NCBI RefSeq assembly: GCF_024585285.1
Contig: NZ_CP040755.1
Span: 3,348,001-3,412,000 of the forward strand
DNA: 64,000 bases
DNA from: Colwellia sp. M166
GTDB lineage: Bacteria > Pseudomonadota > Gammaproteobacteria > Enterobacterales > Alteromonadaceae
Reading direction: 5' to 3'
The position numbers and the translations under genes were made by a program. Position 1 is the first letter of the stretch, and each line of letters starts with the position of its first letter. Shown here in pieces: positions 55,881 through 64,000 of the stretch. A model generated the notes under the pieces. It was not told the origin of the DNA, did not search any database, and saw only the letters and a list, made by a program, of their open reading frames with translations.

Positions 55881-56847
55881 AGTTATCGCCATTTAAAAAG
55901 TCAGTTAAAAATCGTATGCCGAGCATTAATGGCATTAACTTTATACCGAGTAATAAACTGTTTATTTCAACTTTTGCTAATGTGCCATTAAAGCCTGCAA
56001 TATAGGCCTTGGTTAGGGCGGTTAATATGTCAATATTTATCGACATTTTGTCTAACTCAGCACTGTCTTCGGCAATTGATGCACAGCAACTTCGTACCAT
56101 ATCGCCAAAATCATGCATCAGATAACCTGCCATGCAAGTATCTAAATCAACTACGGCAATGGGCCTATTGGTTTTATTACTGAAAAGTAGATTATTGATT
56201 TTAGTGTCGTTATGAGTAACACGCAGAGGTAAATTTTTAGTGATAGCGGTAATTTCATCAATGAAGTTTTTTTGCGACTTTATAAAATTAATATTGCTAT
56301 GAGCTTGTAGCAGTAAGGTGTTTGAGGTTTTTTTTACTGCTTGATTAAGTTGAGTTATTCGCGTTGATAAATCATGAAATTGTGGAATTATGTCAGCTAA
56401 TTTTTGGCTGTTAAAATTACCGAGGGCATTGGTAAATTGTGCAAAGGCATTACCAACAAAGCTTGCTTGTTCTGAGGTGGTGATCGACTCTAGCGTATAA
56501 CAGTCTTCAATGTAGTGTAAAGCGCGCCAATATTGACCTTGTATTTTGACATGGTTTTTATTATTTTGGCTGCGCAGTTGCCAAATAGGCATTAAGGCAT
56601 AGTTTTTATTGCTAGATTGCGTTAGTAAGTGCTCGCTGATCAAGTCAACATTATCTGTGACTTGCTCTGGTCCGGTAAATACCTGTTGATTTAAGCATTG
56701 TAAAACAAAAGTCTTATGCTGAGTTTGTACCAAATAGGTGTGATTAATTAAACCATTGCCGAGCAAGCTTATATTGCACTCTTCTCGTGTATAGCCAAAC
56801 TGAGCTAACACTAACGCCAGTATATTGTGAGGTAAATTTTGAGTCAT
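55750..56847 (-). CDS. APH-fold phosphotransferase, possible sugar kinase
   Basis: The protein of about 365 residues has a kinase-like fold: Gly loop LLGNGLINHTYLV, catalytic HNDTKINNLLF and the DFG-like VVDLDTCMAGYLMHDFGDM. These motifs fit the aminoglycoside phosphotransferase superfamily and most closely N-acetylhexosamine kinase-like members (HNDTKINN). The substrate is unknown. ATG 56847 is preferred to the GTG at 56889; neither has a good ribosome site. The 3' end is inside the duplication at 55493-55880. Confidence 0.78.
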   Translation of the reverse strand: MTQNLPHNILALVLAQFGYTREECNISLLGNGLINHTYLVQTQHKTFVLQCLNQQVFTGPEQVTDNVDLISEHLLTQSSNKNYALMPIWQLRSQNNKNHVKIQGQYWRALHYIEDCYTLESITTSEQASFVGNAFAQFTNALGNFNSQKLADIIPQFHDLSTRITQLNQAVKKTSNTLLLQAHSNINFIKSQKNFIDEITAITKNLPLRVTHNDTKINNLLFSNKTNRPIAVVDLDTCMAGYLMHDFGDMVRSCCASIAEDSAELDKMSINIDILTALTKAYIAGFNGTLAKVEINSLLLGIKLMPLMLGIRFLTDFLNGDNYFKTRYATHNLVRAENQLHLYKLFCQQESLLADIVLSTSRTTA

Positions 56848-57031
56848 TTGATTGTTGTTTACTGTTAAGAGAATGACGGCATTTATCACGCTTACACTGA
56901 CGGACTCAGATTACTGTCCATCATTATTAGGCAAATGCGGTTGCTATGTTAGGGGATAGTTTAGCAGATAAAAAGTGTTCATTATATTGCTAACAAAATA
57001 GCCTCAAGCGCACTCGGTTAAATGATTAAGG

Positions 57032-58405
57032 TTAGTTTTTTTTAGTTTGCAAAGGTAGCGATATAGTAAAGCGAGCTCCGGTTATTGTTGCGTTTTTATT
57101 TACTTGTTTGGTTGTTTTAGCGCTGTTTTTGTTATTGGTTGCTAAGATGTTGCTCGCGTGAATACTGCCATTATGCCAATGAACGACTTTAGCGGATATG
57201 GCTAGCCCTAAGCCGAAATGCCCAAGCTCACGAGAGCGATCAACGTCGAGTTTGACAAACGGAGCGAAAATATTTTCGATGTTTTCTCCGGCAATACCTT
57301 TACCATCATCTTCAACACTAATATGTAAAAAATTATGCTGACAATAAGCTGAAATGACGACCGTGTTGTTCGCATATTGCATGGCGTTACTGAGTAGGTT
57401 TTGAATCGCACGGTAGCACCAATGAAAATCAAGCGACAAGGTTACTTTTTGATTGATAAATGCCGGGCTAGCTTGATAGGTTAATTTAACCTTATGTTGT
57501 TCGGCAAGTGATTGAAAATCATCGTTAATTGTATGTAAGAAATGATCAATATCGACAAGCTCATACTTGAGGTGAAAGCCTTGGCGCTCCATACCGGCGT
57601 ATTCTAAAAAAGCCGTGGTCATGTCTTCCATACGGGTGAGTTCGGTTTCCATTCGCGCGAGATAAAGATCTTTTTTAATAATGTCTTTAGTGTCGATTGC
57701 GGCTTCAACACCAAAACGTAAGCACGACATGGGGGTACGAATATCATGTGACATGCTGCGAGCAAGAATTTTATTATCAGCCACTAGTTTTTCAATTTGG
57801 CCTGCCATGCGATTAAAACTACTTTCCAATAGGCTGATATATGAGAAACGACTGGCTGGCATGCGAGCATTTAAGTGTCCTTCACCAATACTCGCTGCCG
57901 TGTTAGTGAGTAAGTACAGCCGACGAGTTAACGGAAATAGCCACGCAAGAAGAATAATACAAACACCTAAATAGAGTATCGCGGTGAATAAGATATTAAT
58001 ATTTTGATTCTCTAGCTCTATTTCAGGCAGTGTTAGCTGAATAATATAATCAGGATGTTGAGACAATTTTTTTAATAAATAAGGATGAGTTTCTGAGGCT
58101 AACAATAAGCCACCTACTTGTGTTAACTGTTTACTGAGTTCACTGGGTAAGGCAATATTTTCACTTTTATCTAACTGTAAGGCTATTTGATAGGCTTGGC
58201 TCAACTCTTGGCTAAAAGCGACTAGATCAGTGCTATTAGTGGCAGATAATTGTTGATCAAAGCCTTCAATTAATTGGTGATAGATTGCATATTCGTTTGG
58301 TACTTGCTCAGGCTCTTGTTTAGCAACAATTTTGTCGAGCCCCCAAGTAATAATAAAAAGAGAGCCAATAACTGTTAAAATAATACTAATGTATAAACGA
58401 CGCAT
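57032..58405 (-). CDS. two-component sensor histidine kinase
   Basis: The 457-residue kinase has two membrane helices (about residues 5-25 and 140-160) enclosing a periplasmic sensor part, a HAMP segment (LTRRLYLLTNTAASIGEGHL), the phosphoacceptor SMSHDIRTPM (His about 219), the N box NLLSNAMQYA and the G boxes DDGKGIAG and GHFGLGLA. It follows the response regulator by three bases. Its operon includes MipA and DUF3019 proteins, so it probably senses an envelope condition. Confidence 0.88.
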   Translation of the reverse strand: MRRLYISIILTVIGSLFIITWGLDKIVAKQEPEQVPNEYAIYHQLIEGFDQQLSATNSTDLVAFSQELSQAYQIALQLDKSENIALPSELSKQLTQVGGLLLASETHPYLLKKLSQHPDYIIQLTLPEIELENQNINILFTAILYLGVCIILLAWLFPLTRRLYLLTNTAASIGEGHLNARMPASRFSYISLLESSFNRMAGQIEKLVADNKILARSMSHDIRTPMSCLRFGVEAAIDTKDIIKKDLYLARMETELTRMEDMTTAFLEYAGMERQGFHLKYELVDIDHFLHTINDDFQSLAEQHKVKLTYQASPAFINQKVTLSLDFHWCYRAIQNLLSNAMQYANNTVVISAYCQHNFLHISVEDDGKGIAGENIENIFAPFVKLDVDRSRELGHFGLGLAISAKVVHWHNGSIHASNILATNNKNSAKTTKQVNKNATITGARFTISLPLQTKKN

Positions 58406-58407
58406 AG

Positions 58408-59130
58408 TTAACTGGTTTGCTCTTCTTTATCACACCAAGCATCAGCAACAAATAGGTAGCCTTTACCCCACACTGTTTTGAATTTCTGCGGCTTTTGCGG
58501 GTCGTCATTAAATATTTTACGTAGTGTGGATAACATAACATCAAATCGACGGTCTTGACCGTCATATTCTCTATTTTTCAATGCTTTAAATACGGTATCT
58601 CGATCAACAACTTCGCCAGCATGGCGAGCTAAAAAACATAAGAAGGCGAATAAGCTCGTTGATAATTCTATTTCATTTCCTTGGTAGGTAACTCGATTAG
58701 ATTCGATATTAATGAGCAGTTCACCGTGTTGTATGTCAGAAGAAGTCTCAACTGTAACAGTACTTTGTTTTAACGCGCCAGAAATACGAGCTAATAAAGC
58801 ACGTGGACGTACCGGCTTGATAACATAGTCGTTTGCACCGGCTTCTAAACCGATGACTTCGTCAAACTCATCAGCGCGTGCTGTTAACATAATGATAGGA
58901 ATTGGCATTTTTTGTCTGATTTGACGACAAACTTCAATGCCATTTAAACCCGGTAACATCACATCAAGTAATACCAAGTCGGCAGAAAATGTTTCTAAGC
59001 AAGGCAATACTTCATCACCACGTGTACAATGCATGACCGTAAAGCCTTGTTCGGTGAGATATTCACGTATCCAATCGCCTAATGTTAGGTCGTCTTCAAC
59101 TAATAAAATTCGTTGTGATTTATCATTCAT
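58408..59130 (-). CDS. OmpR-family response regulator
   Basis: The 240-residue protein has a receiver domain (LLVEDDLTLG, phosphoacceptor Asp in LVLLDVMLPGLNG, the Lys in YVIKPVRPR) and a winged-helix C-terminal DNA-binding domain (RFDVMLSTLRKIF, VWGKGYLFV). ATG 59130 has AAGAGA at a good distance; the ATG at 59136 is too close. It pairs with the downstream kinase. Confidence 0.9.
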   Translation of the reverse strand: MNDKSQRILLVEDDLTLGDWIREYLTEQGFTVMHCTRGDEVLPCLETFSADLVLLDVMLPGLNGIEVCRQIRQKMPIPIIMLTARADEFDEVIGLEAGANDYVIKPVRPRALLARISGALKQSTVTVETSSDIQHGELLINIESNRVTYQGNEIELSTSLFAFLCFLARHAGEVVDRDTVFKALKNREYDGQDRRFDVMLSTLRKIFNDDPQKPQKFKTVWGKGYLFVADAWCDKEEQTS

Positions 59131-59140
59131 AATCATTCTC

Positions 59141-59551
59141 TTAAAACAAACGCCAGCGACGTTTTCTTGGCGAAGCTTTATGCACCCAACTGACTTCGAT
59201 ATGGGTGTAAGCTATTGTTTGCTCTTGGTCATAGGCAACGAGTTTATATTGTACCGTTTTACTGGATTCAAACTCAAAAGTGGTGGTATTTTGCTGTTGA
59301 TTATACCAACAGTCTAGCGCTTTGTTTTTCCCAACCTGATAAATACAATAATTACCTTTGACCGGCGCTTGCCAGCGTAATGTTACGGTAGCAAAACATT
59401 GTCGTCCTTGCGTGAGTGTGATGCATTTTGTTGGCATGGCCGATAGTCCGCTAACCTTAATTGTCGCTGAGTTCTCTATAGTTGCGGCATTAACAGTCGT
59501 ACAGGAAAAGTATATGAGTAAGACAATCCCTATGTCCCATTTAGAAGACAT
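59141..59551 (-). CDS. DUF3019-type secreted protein
   Basis: The 136-residue protein has a signal peptide ending VNA (residue 22), then a beta-rich domain with conserved Cys in PTKCITLTQGRQCFATV, NYCIYQV and LDCWYNQQ, which fits DUF3019. These are found next to MipA genes and two-component systems in Shewanella and relatives. Function unknown. It overlaps the MipA gene by 11 bases and precedes the regulator. Confidence 0.8.
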   Translation of the reverse strand: MSSKWDIGIVLLIYFSCTTVNAATIENSATIKVSGLSAMPTKCITLTQGRQCFATVTLRWQAPVKGNYCIYQVGKNKALDCWYNQQQNTTTFEFESSKTVQYKLVAYDQEQTIAYTHIEVSWVHKASPRKRRWRLF

Positions 59552-60404
59552 ATATCACTCCTAACATGATTTGAGTGATATGTTGAGTGTCAACCAATGG
59601 ACTTTCTATAGTGCTTTTTGAGTAATAACTGTGACTTATACCGCCTGAAAAAGACCATTTTTCAGAAATAGGGTGTTGGGCAAATAGTTCTAATTGTAGG
59701 CGATTACCGGCATCGGATTTATGAAAAGGCCGTGCGCTAGTAATCTCATCTGAATTAACACCGTAATAGTAATCCATGACTTTTTCAGAATAATGGGTAT
59801 AACCGGCATTTAAATAGATATCCCAATTGCGATAAGGTAATACATAGCTATAGAAAATATCGACAATCCAGCCATTGGCATCACTTAATGGTGCTAAGGT
59901 GGCAAAATCGACCGAAAATACCGAGTTGCGATGATATCTAGAGTAACGTATGCCAACACCTTCACCCGAAGAGCGTTCTTTAAGATTGCTTAGGGTGGGG
60001 ATATCTCTATTAGCATTTTCAATAATATCTTTTGGGTTATAACTTGAAATATAGGTTTTGCTGATAATGTCGAATTCCCAGTCAGGTGTAACTATCAGCT
60101 GATAACCTAACTCTGAGCCTTGCAGTAATCCTGAAGCGCGGCGATGATTGGACTGAATGAAAAAGCCTTTGTAATAGACATCAAGTAATAATGAAGCGCG
60201 AACATAATCAAAGGGATCTTCTTGATCTTGGCCTTTTAGTAATGACGGATTATAAATGGCAGATACGTTGGCCATCACTTGCCAACTAAAGGTTTCGTTA
60301 AATACCGTTGTTTCATTTTCGGGAATTTTTTCATTGGCGACAGTAAAAAAAGTACTGGTTGATAGCATTATCATTATGAGAACGGTGAAGCACTTAGCTT
60401 GCAT
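59541..60404 (-). CDS. MipA/OmpV-family outer-membrane protein
   Basis: The 287-residue product has a signal peptide (to about residue 23, FTVANE) and an outer-membrane barrel with FDYVRASLLLDVYYKGFFIQ, GYQLIVTPDWEFDI and GEGVGIRYSRYHRNS, closing in IMLGVIYVF with an aromatic end. MipA/OmpV proteins are linked to murein hydrolase scaffolding or to envelope response; the exact role here is unknown. It is the first gene of the MipA-DUF3019-regulator-kinase operon. Confidence 0.82.
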   Translation of the reverse strand: MQAKCFTVLIMIMLSTSTFFTVANEKIPENETTVFNETFSWQVMANVSAIYNPSLLKGQDQEDPFDYVRASLLLDVYYKGFFIQSNHRRASGLLQGSELGYQLIVTPDWEFDIISKTYISSYNPKDIIENANRDIPTLSNLKERSSGEGVGIRYSRYHRNSVFSVDFATLAPLSDANGWIVDIFYSYVLPYRNWDIYLNAGYTHYSEKVMDYYYGVNSDEITSARPFHKSDAGNRLQLELFAQHPISEKWSFSGGISHSYYSKSTIESPLVDTQHITQIMLGVIYVF

Positions 60405-60583
60405 AATGAAACCTTTGTTGTTTGCGTTTGCCAGTTATCATAATTTTATTCTTGTTATTATTTTGAAGTGTTATGTTAACAAATGTCAGGATATTGCGGC
60501 ATAGCTAAAGGCCGATAAAGTGTTTAAAAAGTGTAAGCATATTAGTTAATCTTTTAGGTAAGTTATCAAGTGTATGACTGCGC

Positions 60584-61414
60584 TTAATTCGCATGTTTAC
60601 GTGCTAAGCGCTTTAAACTATTAATAGTTTTCGATGATTCTGAATAGGCTAAAACAATTTCCCGGGTCAATTGTAAGCCGGTTATTGGTCGAAAAACCAC
60701 ATCACTTTGCTTAATAATTTCACTGTGTGCAGGTAAAAATGCGCAGCCTAATCCCGCATGAACTAAGCCCAATGCATAATCAATGGTGGTGATTTTGGCT
60801 CGTACGTCAAGGCTGATGCCTGCTAACGCTAAAGTGTCTTGTAGATGACTCCAAGCACTGCAAGGTGTGCGCTGAATAAAGGGCAGGCCATCAAGCTGCT
60901 CCAAGGCGATGCTATCGCTAAATGCCAGTATGTGATCATAAGGTAGAGCTAATAAGTAATCTTCTTGCCACATGTCGATATACTGTTCATTCTCGTTTAA
61001 TTCATCTTTTAAAATAATACGTGCGTCTACTTTTTCGGTATGTGGCACTAAGGTGAGCTCAACAAAAGGCTTTGCCGCGGTAAAGTCTTTCAGTAATAAG
61101 CTCATACGCTCAACACCTAAGCCACGAGTAACGCCCAAATTAAATGGCTGTTTGCTGGTTTTTTCTGAAAAAAAGCTTTTAATTGCACCGGCTTGACCTA
61201 GTAGCTGTTTAGCCAATGGGAAAAGTTTCTCACCTTGTTCAGAAGGCGTAACCCCGCGTGCGTGGCGAATAAAAAGCTGAACATTAAGTTGCTGCTCTAA
61301 TTGTGCTATTGCTGATGAGATTGAAGGTTGAGCAATAAAACAAGCTTTTGCCGCCGCACTGAAGCTTTTAAGTTCATACACTGAAATAAAATAATTGAGT
61401 GATTTTAGATCCAT
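60584..61414 (-). CDS. LysR-family transcription regulator
   Basis: The 276-residue protein has the N-terminal winged helix (LNYFISVYELKSFSAAAKAC, PSISSAIAQLEQQLNVQLF) and a periplasmic-binding-like effector domain. It is divergent from glutaryl-CoA dehydrogenase, with the T-N11-A dyad at 61435-61453 between them, the usual arrangement for a regulator of the adjacent gene. Confidence 0.9.
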   Translation of the reverse strand: MDLKSLNYFISVYELKSFSAAAKACFIAQPSISSAIAQLEQQLNVQLFIRHARGVTPSEQGEKLFPLAKQLLGQAGAIKSFFSEKTSKQPFNLGVTRGLGVERMSLLLKDFTAAKPFVELTLVPHTEKVDARIILKDELNENEQYIDMWQEDYLLALPYDHILAFSDSIALEQLDGLPFIQRTPCSAWSHLQDTLALAGISLDVRAKITTIDYALGLVHAGLGCAFLPAHSEIIKQSDVVFRPITGLQLTREIVLAYSESSKTINSLKRLARKHAN

Positions 61415-61434
61415 AGTTATCTTTATCGGTTCTC

Positions 61435-61453
61435 CTATAGCTTTAAACTATAG
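61435..61453. promoter_or_regulatory. T-N11-A dyad, candidate LysR operator
   Basis: CTATAG, seven bases (CTTTAAA), then CTATAG: each half is its own reverse complement, so the whole is an inverted repeat with T-N11-A inside (TAGCTTTAAACTA). It lies 20 bases from the lysR start and about 90 from the dehydrogenase start. Confidence 0.65.
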
Positions 61454-61543
61454 CAGATAAAGGAAAAGAATATTTTAACTTTGGCTGATATTTGCTTATT
61501 ATTTTGGCACTTTCATTTTCACCAGCTAATAACAGGTAATTTC

Positions 61544-62737
61544 ATGTCTAATTCAAGCAGTGTAAACCGTCCGTCGTTTAAATGGCAAGATCCACTTTTA
61601 TTTGATTCTTTATTGTCAGAAGAAGAACGCATGATCCGTGATAGCGCTCATCAGTACTGCCAGGAAAAACTCATGCCACGCGTTTTAGAGGCGAATCGTA
61701 ATGAAGTGTTTGATGTTGAAATTATGCGTGAACTGGGTGAACTAGGCTTATTAGGCGCTACGCTGCCAGAAAAATATGGCTGTGCTGGCGTAAATTACGT
61801 TACTTATGGTTTAGTTGCCCGTGAAGTTGAGCGTGTTGATAGTGGTTATCGCAGTGCCATGAGTGTGCAATCATCACTGGTTATGCATCCTATCTATGCT
61901 TATGGTAGTGAAGAGCAGCGCATGAAGTATTTACCGAAATTAGCAACCGGTGAATACATTGGTTGTTTTGGCTTAACAGAGCCAAATTCAGGCTCTGATC
62001 CTGCAAGTATGTCAACTCACGCTAAGGCTGTTGAAGGAGGTTACCGCATGACAGGTAATAAAATGTGGATCACTAACTCTCCGGTAGCTGATATTTTTGT
62101 TGTTTGGGCCAAACTTGATGGCGTTATTCGTGGCTTTGTCCTAGAAAAGGGCATGGCAGGGTTAAGTGCGCCGAAAATTGAAGGTAAGTTCTCATTGCGT
62201 GCGTCGATTACCGGTGAAATCGTGATGGATAATGTTTTTGTCCCTGCTGAAAATATTTTACCCAATGTAAAAGGCTTATCAGGACCCTTTGGCTGTTTGA
62301 ATAAAGCGCGTTATGGCATTGCTTGGGGCGCATTAGGTGCGGCCGAGTTTTGTTGGCATGCTGCTCGCCAATATACCTTAGACCGTGAACAGTTTGGTCG
62401 CCCATTAGCGGCAACACAGTTAGTACAGAAGAAACTGGCGGATATGCAAACGGATATTACTACGGGGCTATTTGCTTGTTTACAAGTCGGACGCTTAATG
62501 GATGCAGGCGAATTGGCACCAGAAGCGATATCACTGATCAAACGTAACTCATGTGGTAAAGCGTTAGAAATCGCTCGTATTGCTCGTGATATGCATGGCG
62601 GTAATGGTATTGCTGATGAATTTCATGTGATTCGCCATATGATGAACCTTGAAGCCGTTAACACTTACGAAGGCACACATGACATTCATGCCTTGATTCT
62701 TGGTAGAGCGCAAACGGGCTTGCAAGCCTTCTTCTAA
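61544..62737 (+). CDS. gcdH: glutaryl-CoA dehydrogenase (acyl-CoA dehydrogenase family)
   Basis: The 397-residue flavoenzyme converts glutaryl-CoA to crotonyl-CoA in lysine and tryptophan breakdown. Motifs fit Gcd[62 protein letters not shown], and the catalytic Glu in [18 protein letters not shown] 61544 gives the usual N terminus; the upstream frame from 61481 begins with unlikely residues. A terminator at 62745-62774 follows. Confidence 0.92.
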   Translation: MSNSSSVNRPSFKWQDPLLFDSLLSEEERMIRDSAHQYCQEKLMPRVLEANRNEVFDVEIMRELGELGLLGATLPEKYGCAGVNYVTYGLVAREVERVDSGYRSAMSVQSSLVMHPIYAYGSEEQRMKYLPKLATGEYIGCFGLTEPNSGSDPASMSTHAKAVEGGYRMTGNKMWITNSPVADIFVVWAKLDGVIRGFVLEKGMAGLSAPKIEGKFSLRASITGEIVMDNVFVPAENILPNVKGLSGPFGCLNKARYGIAWGALGAAEFCWHAARQYTLDREQFGRPLAATQLVQKKLADMQTDITTGLFACLQVGRLMDAGELAPEAISLIKRNSCGKALEIARIARDMHGGNGIADEFHVIRHMMNLEAVNTYEGTHDIHALILGRAQTGLQAFF

Positions 62738-62744
62738 GTTAAAT

Positions 62745-62774
62745 AAAAAAGGCGTTGTAAATACGCCTTTTTTT
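62745..62774 (+). terminator. terminator after gcdH
   Basis: AAAAAAGGCGT and ACGCCTTTTTTT enclose a 7-base loop and end in a T-run, a classic intrinsic terminator, possibly acting both ways. Confidence 0.88.
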
Positions 62775-62860
62775 CTGCCTGTTGGCTAGGTACAAAATGC
62801 CTAGCAACGTTATTTTTAACCGCAGTAAAAGTAAAAGTAAAAACACTTCGTGGAGCTATG

Positions 62861-64000
62861 ATGTCTGATCGTAATCAATTGGTGAAAGAAAACTTTATCA
62901 ATTTTGTCCGTGCCCGTACTTTACCTGAATCATCAATTAACTTAACGCCATCGGATGTTGGCTTATCAGCTACTGATGTTATCGATTTATTTGAAACGCA
63001 AGTGATGAGCCGACACCTTGATTTGCAGTCACGTGTGATGCAAAAAAAAGGTCAGAGCTTTTATACCATTGGTAGCTCTGGTCACGAGGGTAATGCCGCT
63101 TATGCTAAGGCATTTCGTGCCACGGATATGGCTTTTTTACATTATCGTAGCGGCGCATTTGTTATTCAACGGGGTAAGCAAGTACCAGGGCAAACGTCGT
63201 TATATGACATGTTGTTATCATTTGCGGCCTCAAAGGATGATCCTATTTCGGGCGGGCGTCATAAAGTGTTGGGCAGTAAAGCCCTATCGATACCGCCACA
63301 AACCAGTACCATAGCCTCACATTTACCCAAAGCAATGGGTGCAGCTTACAGTATTCCGTTAGCGAAACGTTTAGCGCATCAAGGCGAAATTCCGAGTGAC
63401 GGCGTAATTATTTGTAACTTTGGCGATGCTTCATCAAACCATTCGACGACACAAGGAGCGATAAATAGTACGGCTTGGGCCGCTTATCAGTCGATCCCTA
63501 TGCCAATTGTTTTTGTTTGTGAAGATAACGGTATTGGTATTTCAACGGCGACACCGACAGGTTGGATCGCGGCTAATTATAAAAATAGAGCCGGTCTAAC
63601 TTATCTTTATTGTGATGGTTTAAATATTTTAGATACTTATAAAACTGCGAAAGAGGCAGAGCGTATTGCACGTGAAATGCGTAAACCGGTATTTTTGCAT
63701 GTTCGCACGGTACGTTTATTAGGACATGCGGGCTCTGATGCCGAGTTTGTTTATCGTGAACTGGCTGATATTAGTGCCACAGAATTTCAGGATCCGTTAT
63801 TACACACAGCGCGTATTATACTAGAAAACAATATTTTAACTTCAGAAGCTTTAATTGAAATTTATCAACATATTGAACAGCGAATTGCGGTTATTGCTGA
63901 CAATGCTGCCAGTAAAGAAAAACTTACCTCTGCTGATGCGGTTATGGCTAGCATTGTTCCAAACATTAGCAAAGCGCGCAGCTCTATTGTGGTGAGTGAA
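62861..64000 (+). CDS. thiamine-diphosphate-dependent 2-oxoacid dehydrogenase E1 (3' part beyond window)
   Basis: 380 codons are open to the window edge. The protein matches the E1 alpha part of branched-chain or related 2-oxoacid dehydrogenases: SRHLDLQSRVMQKKGQSFYTIGSSGHEG, HYRSGAFVIQRG, SHLPKAMGAAYSIPLAKR, and the ThDP motif GDASSNHSTTQGAINSTAW with FVCEDNGIGIST. ATG 62861 has GGAG at a good distance; ATG 62858 is too close. The last residues (ADAVMASIVPNIS...) suggest a linker to a fused E1 beta part, as in some gammaproteobacteria. It is downstream of gcdH but separated by a terminator. Confidence 0.85.
   Translation, partial: MSDRNQLVKENFINFVRARTLPESSINLTPSDVGLSATDVIDLFETQVMSRHLDLQSRVMQKKGQSFYTIGSSGHEGNAAYAKAFRATDMAFLHYRSGAFVIQRGKQVPGQTSLYDMLLSFAASKDDPISGGRHKVLGSKALSIPPQTSTIASHLPKAMGAAYSIPLAKRLAHQGEIPSDGVIICNFGDASSNHSTTQGAINSTAWAAYQSIPMPIVFVCEDNGIGISTATPTGWIAANYKNRAGLTYLYCDGLNILDTYKTAKEAERIAREMRKPVFLHVRTVRLLGHAGSDAEFVYRELADISATEFQDPLLHTARIILENNILTSEALIEIYQHIEQRIAVIADNAASKEKLTSADAVMASIVPNISKARSSIVVSE

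Overview
The window looks like a chromosomal segment of a marine gammaproteobacterium of the Alteromonadales, most like Colwellia, Thalassotalea or relatives. The reasons are a low-GC genome, a CymA-like quinol dehydrogenase beside an OmcA/MtrC-type multihaem cytochrome, MipA/DUF3019 and RluA-family genes of that order, and intergenic repeats ending in ATACCAA/TTGGTAT. The genus is an inference. No rRNA or tRNA gene was recognised.

Layout. (1) 1-2926: electron-transfer genes: a truncated OmcA/MtrC-like lipoprotein cytochrome on the minus strand, a dihaem cytochrome and a tetrahaem NapC/NirT protein. (2) 3659-11376: a copper or heavy-metal module: Cys/His-rich secreted protein, porin, dihaem cytochrome, MerR regulator with a 19-bp-spacer promoter, CopA ATPase, cupredoxin, DUF2933, ICMT-like methyltransferase, Met/His-rich protein, HMA-like protein and lipoprotein. 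Two copies of one 350-370 bp intergenic element flank it in opposite orientation. (3) 12037-16813: RluA-type pseudouridine synthase, small membrane proteins and two decayed genes. (4) 16939-44363: a corrinoid region with three cobalamin riboswitches. Riboswitch 1 leads cobT-cobS-cobU-cobQ. Riboswitch 2 leads btuB. Riboswitch 3 leads a membrane protein, cbiA, an exported CobN-like protein, a TolQ/ExbB-like protein, a DUF2149 protein and a frameshifted cobO. On the minus strand are a phosphatase, cbiB and cobD, plus a BtuF-like protein one base from a giant hybrid kinase. An IS4 element separates btuB from cobD. Corrin-ring synthesis genes are absent here, so the window shows uptake plus late assembly.

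(5) 44714-52113: an integron-type cassette array with four attC sites and no integrase gene of the IntI kind in view. Two near-identical 2332-bp IS91-like elements, each also carrying a tyrosine recombinase, each split an attC at the same base of its R'' core. (6) 52138-55880: a minus-strand gene split at an A AAA AAG heptamer, a RAYT transposase behind a 136-bp tandem duplication, a headless MSHA-type pilin fragment and a second tandem duplication of about 390 bp. (7) 55750-64000: APH-fold kinase, a MipA-DUF3019-response regulator-histidine kinase operon, LysR regulator divergent from glutaryl-CoA dehydrogenase with a T-N11-A dyad between them, and a truncated thiamine-diphosphate dehydrogenase E1 gene.

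The strongest candidates for something new are the riboswitch-controlled, apparently periplasmic CobN-like/TolQ-like/DUF2149 assembly, and the IS91-like elements that enter attC sites at one exact position. A run of frameshifts at homopolymers between 44 and 53 kb needs a read-level check before any of them is called a pseudogene or recoding.
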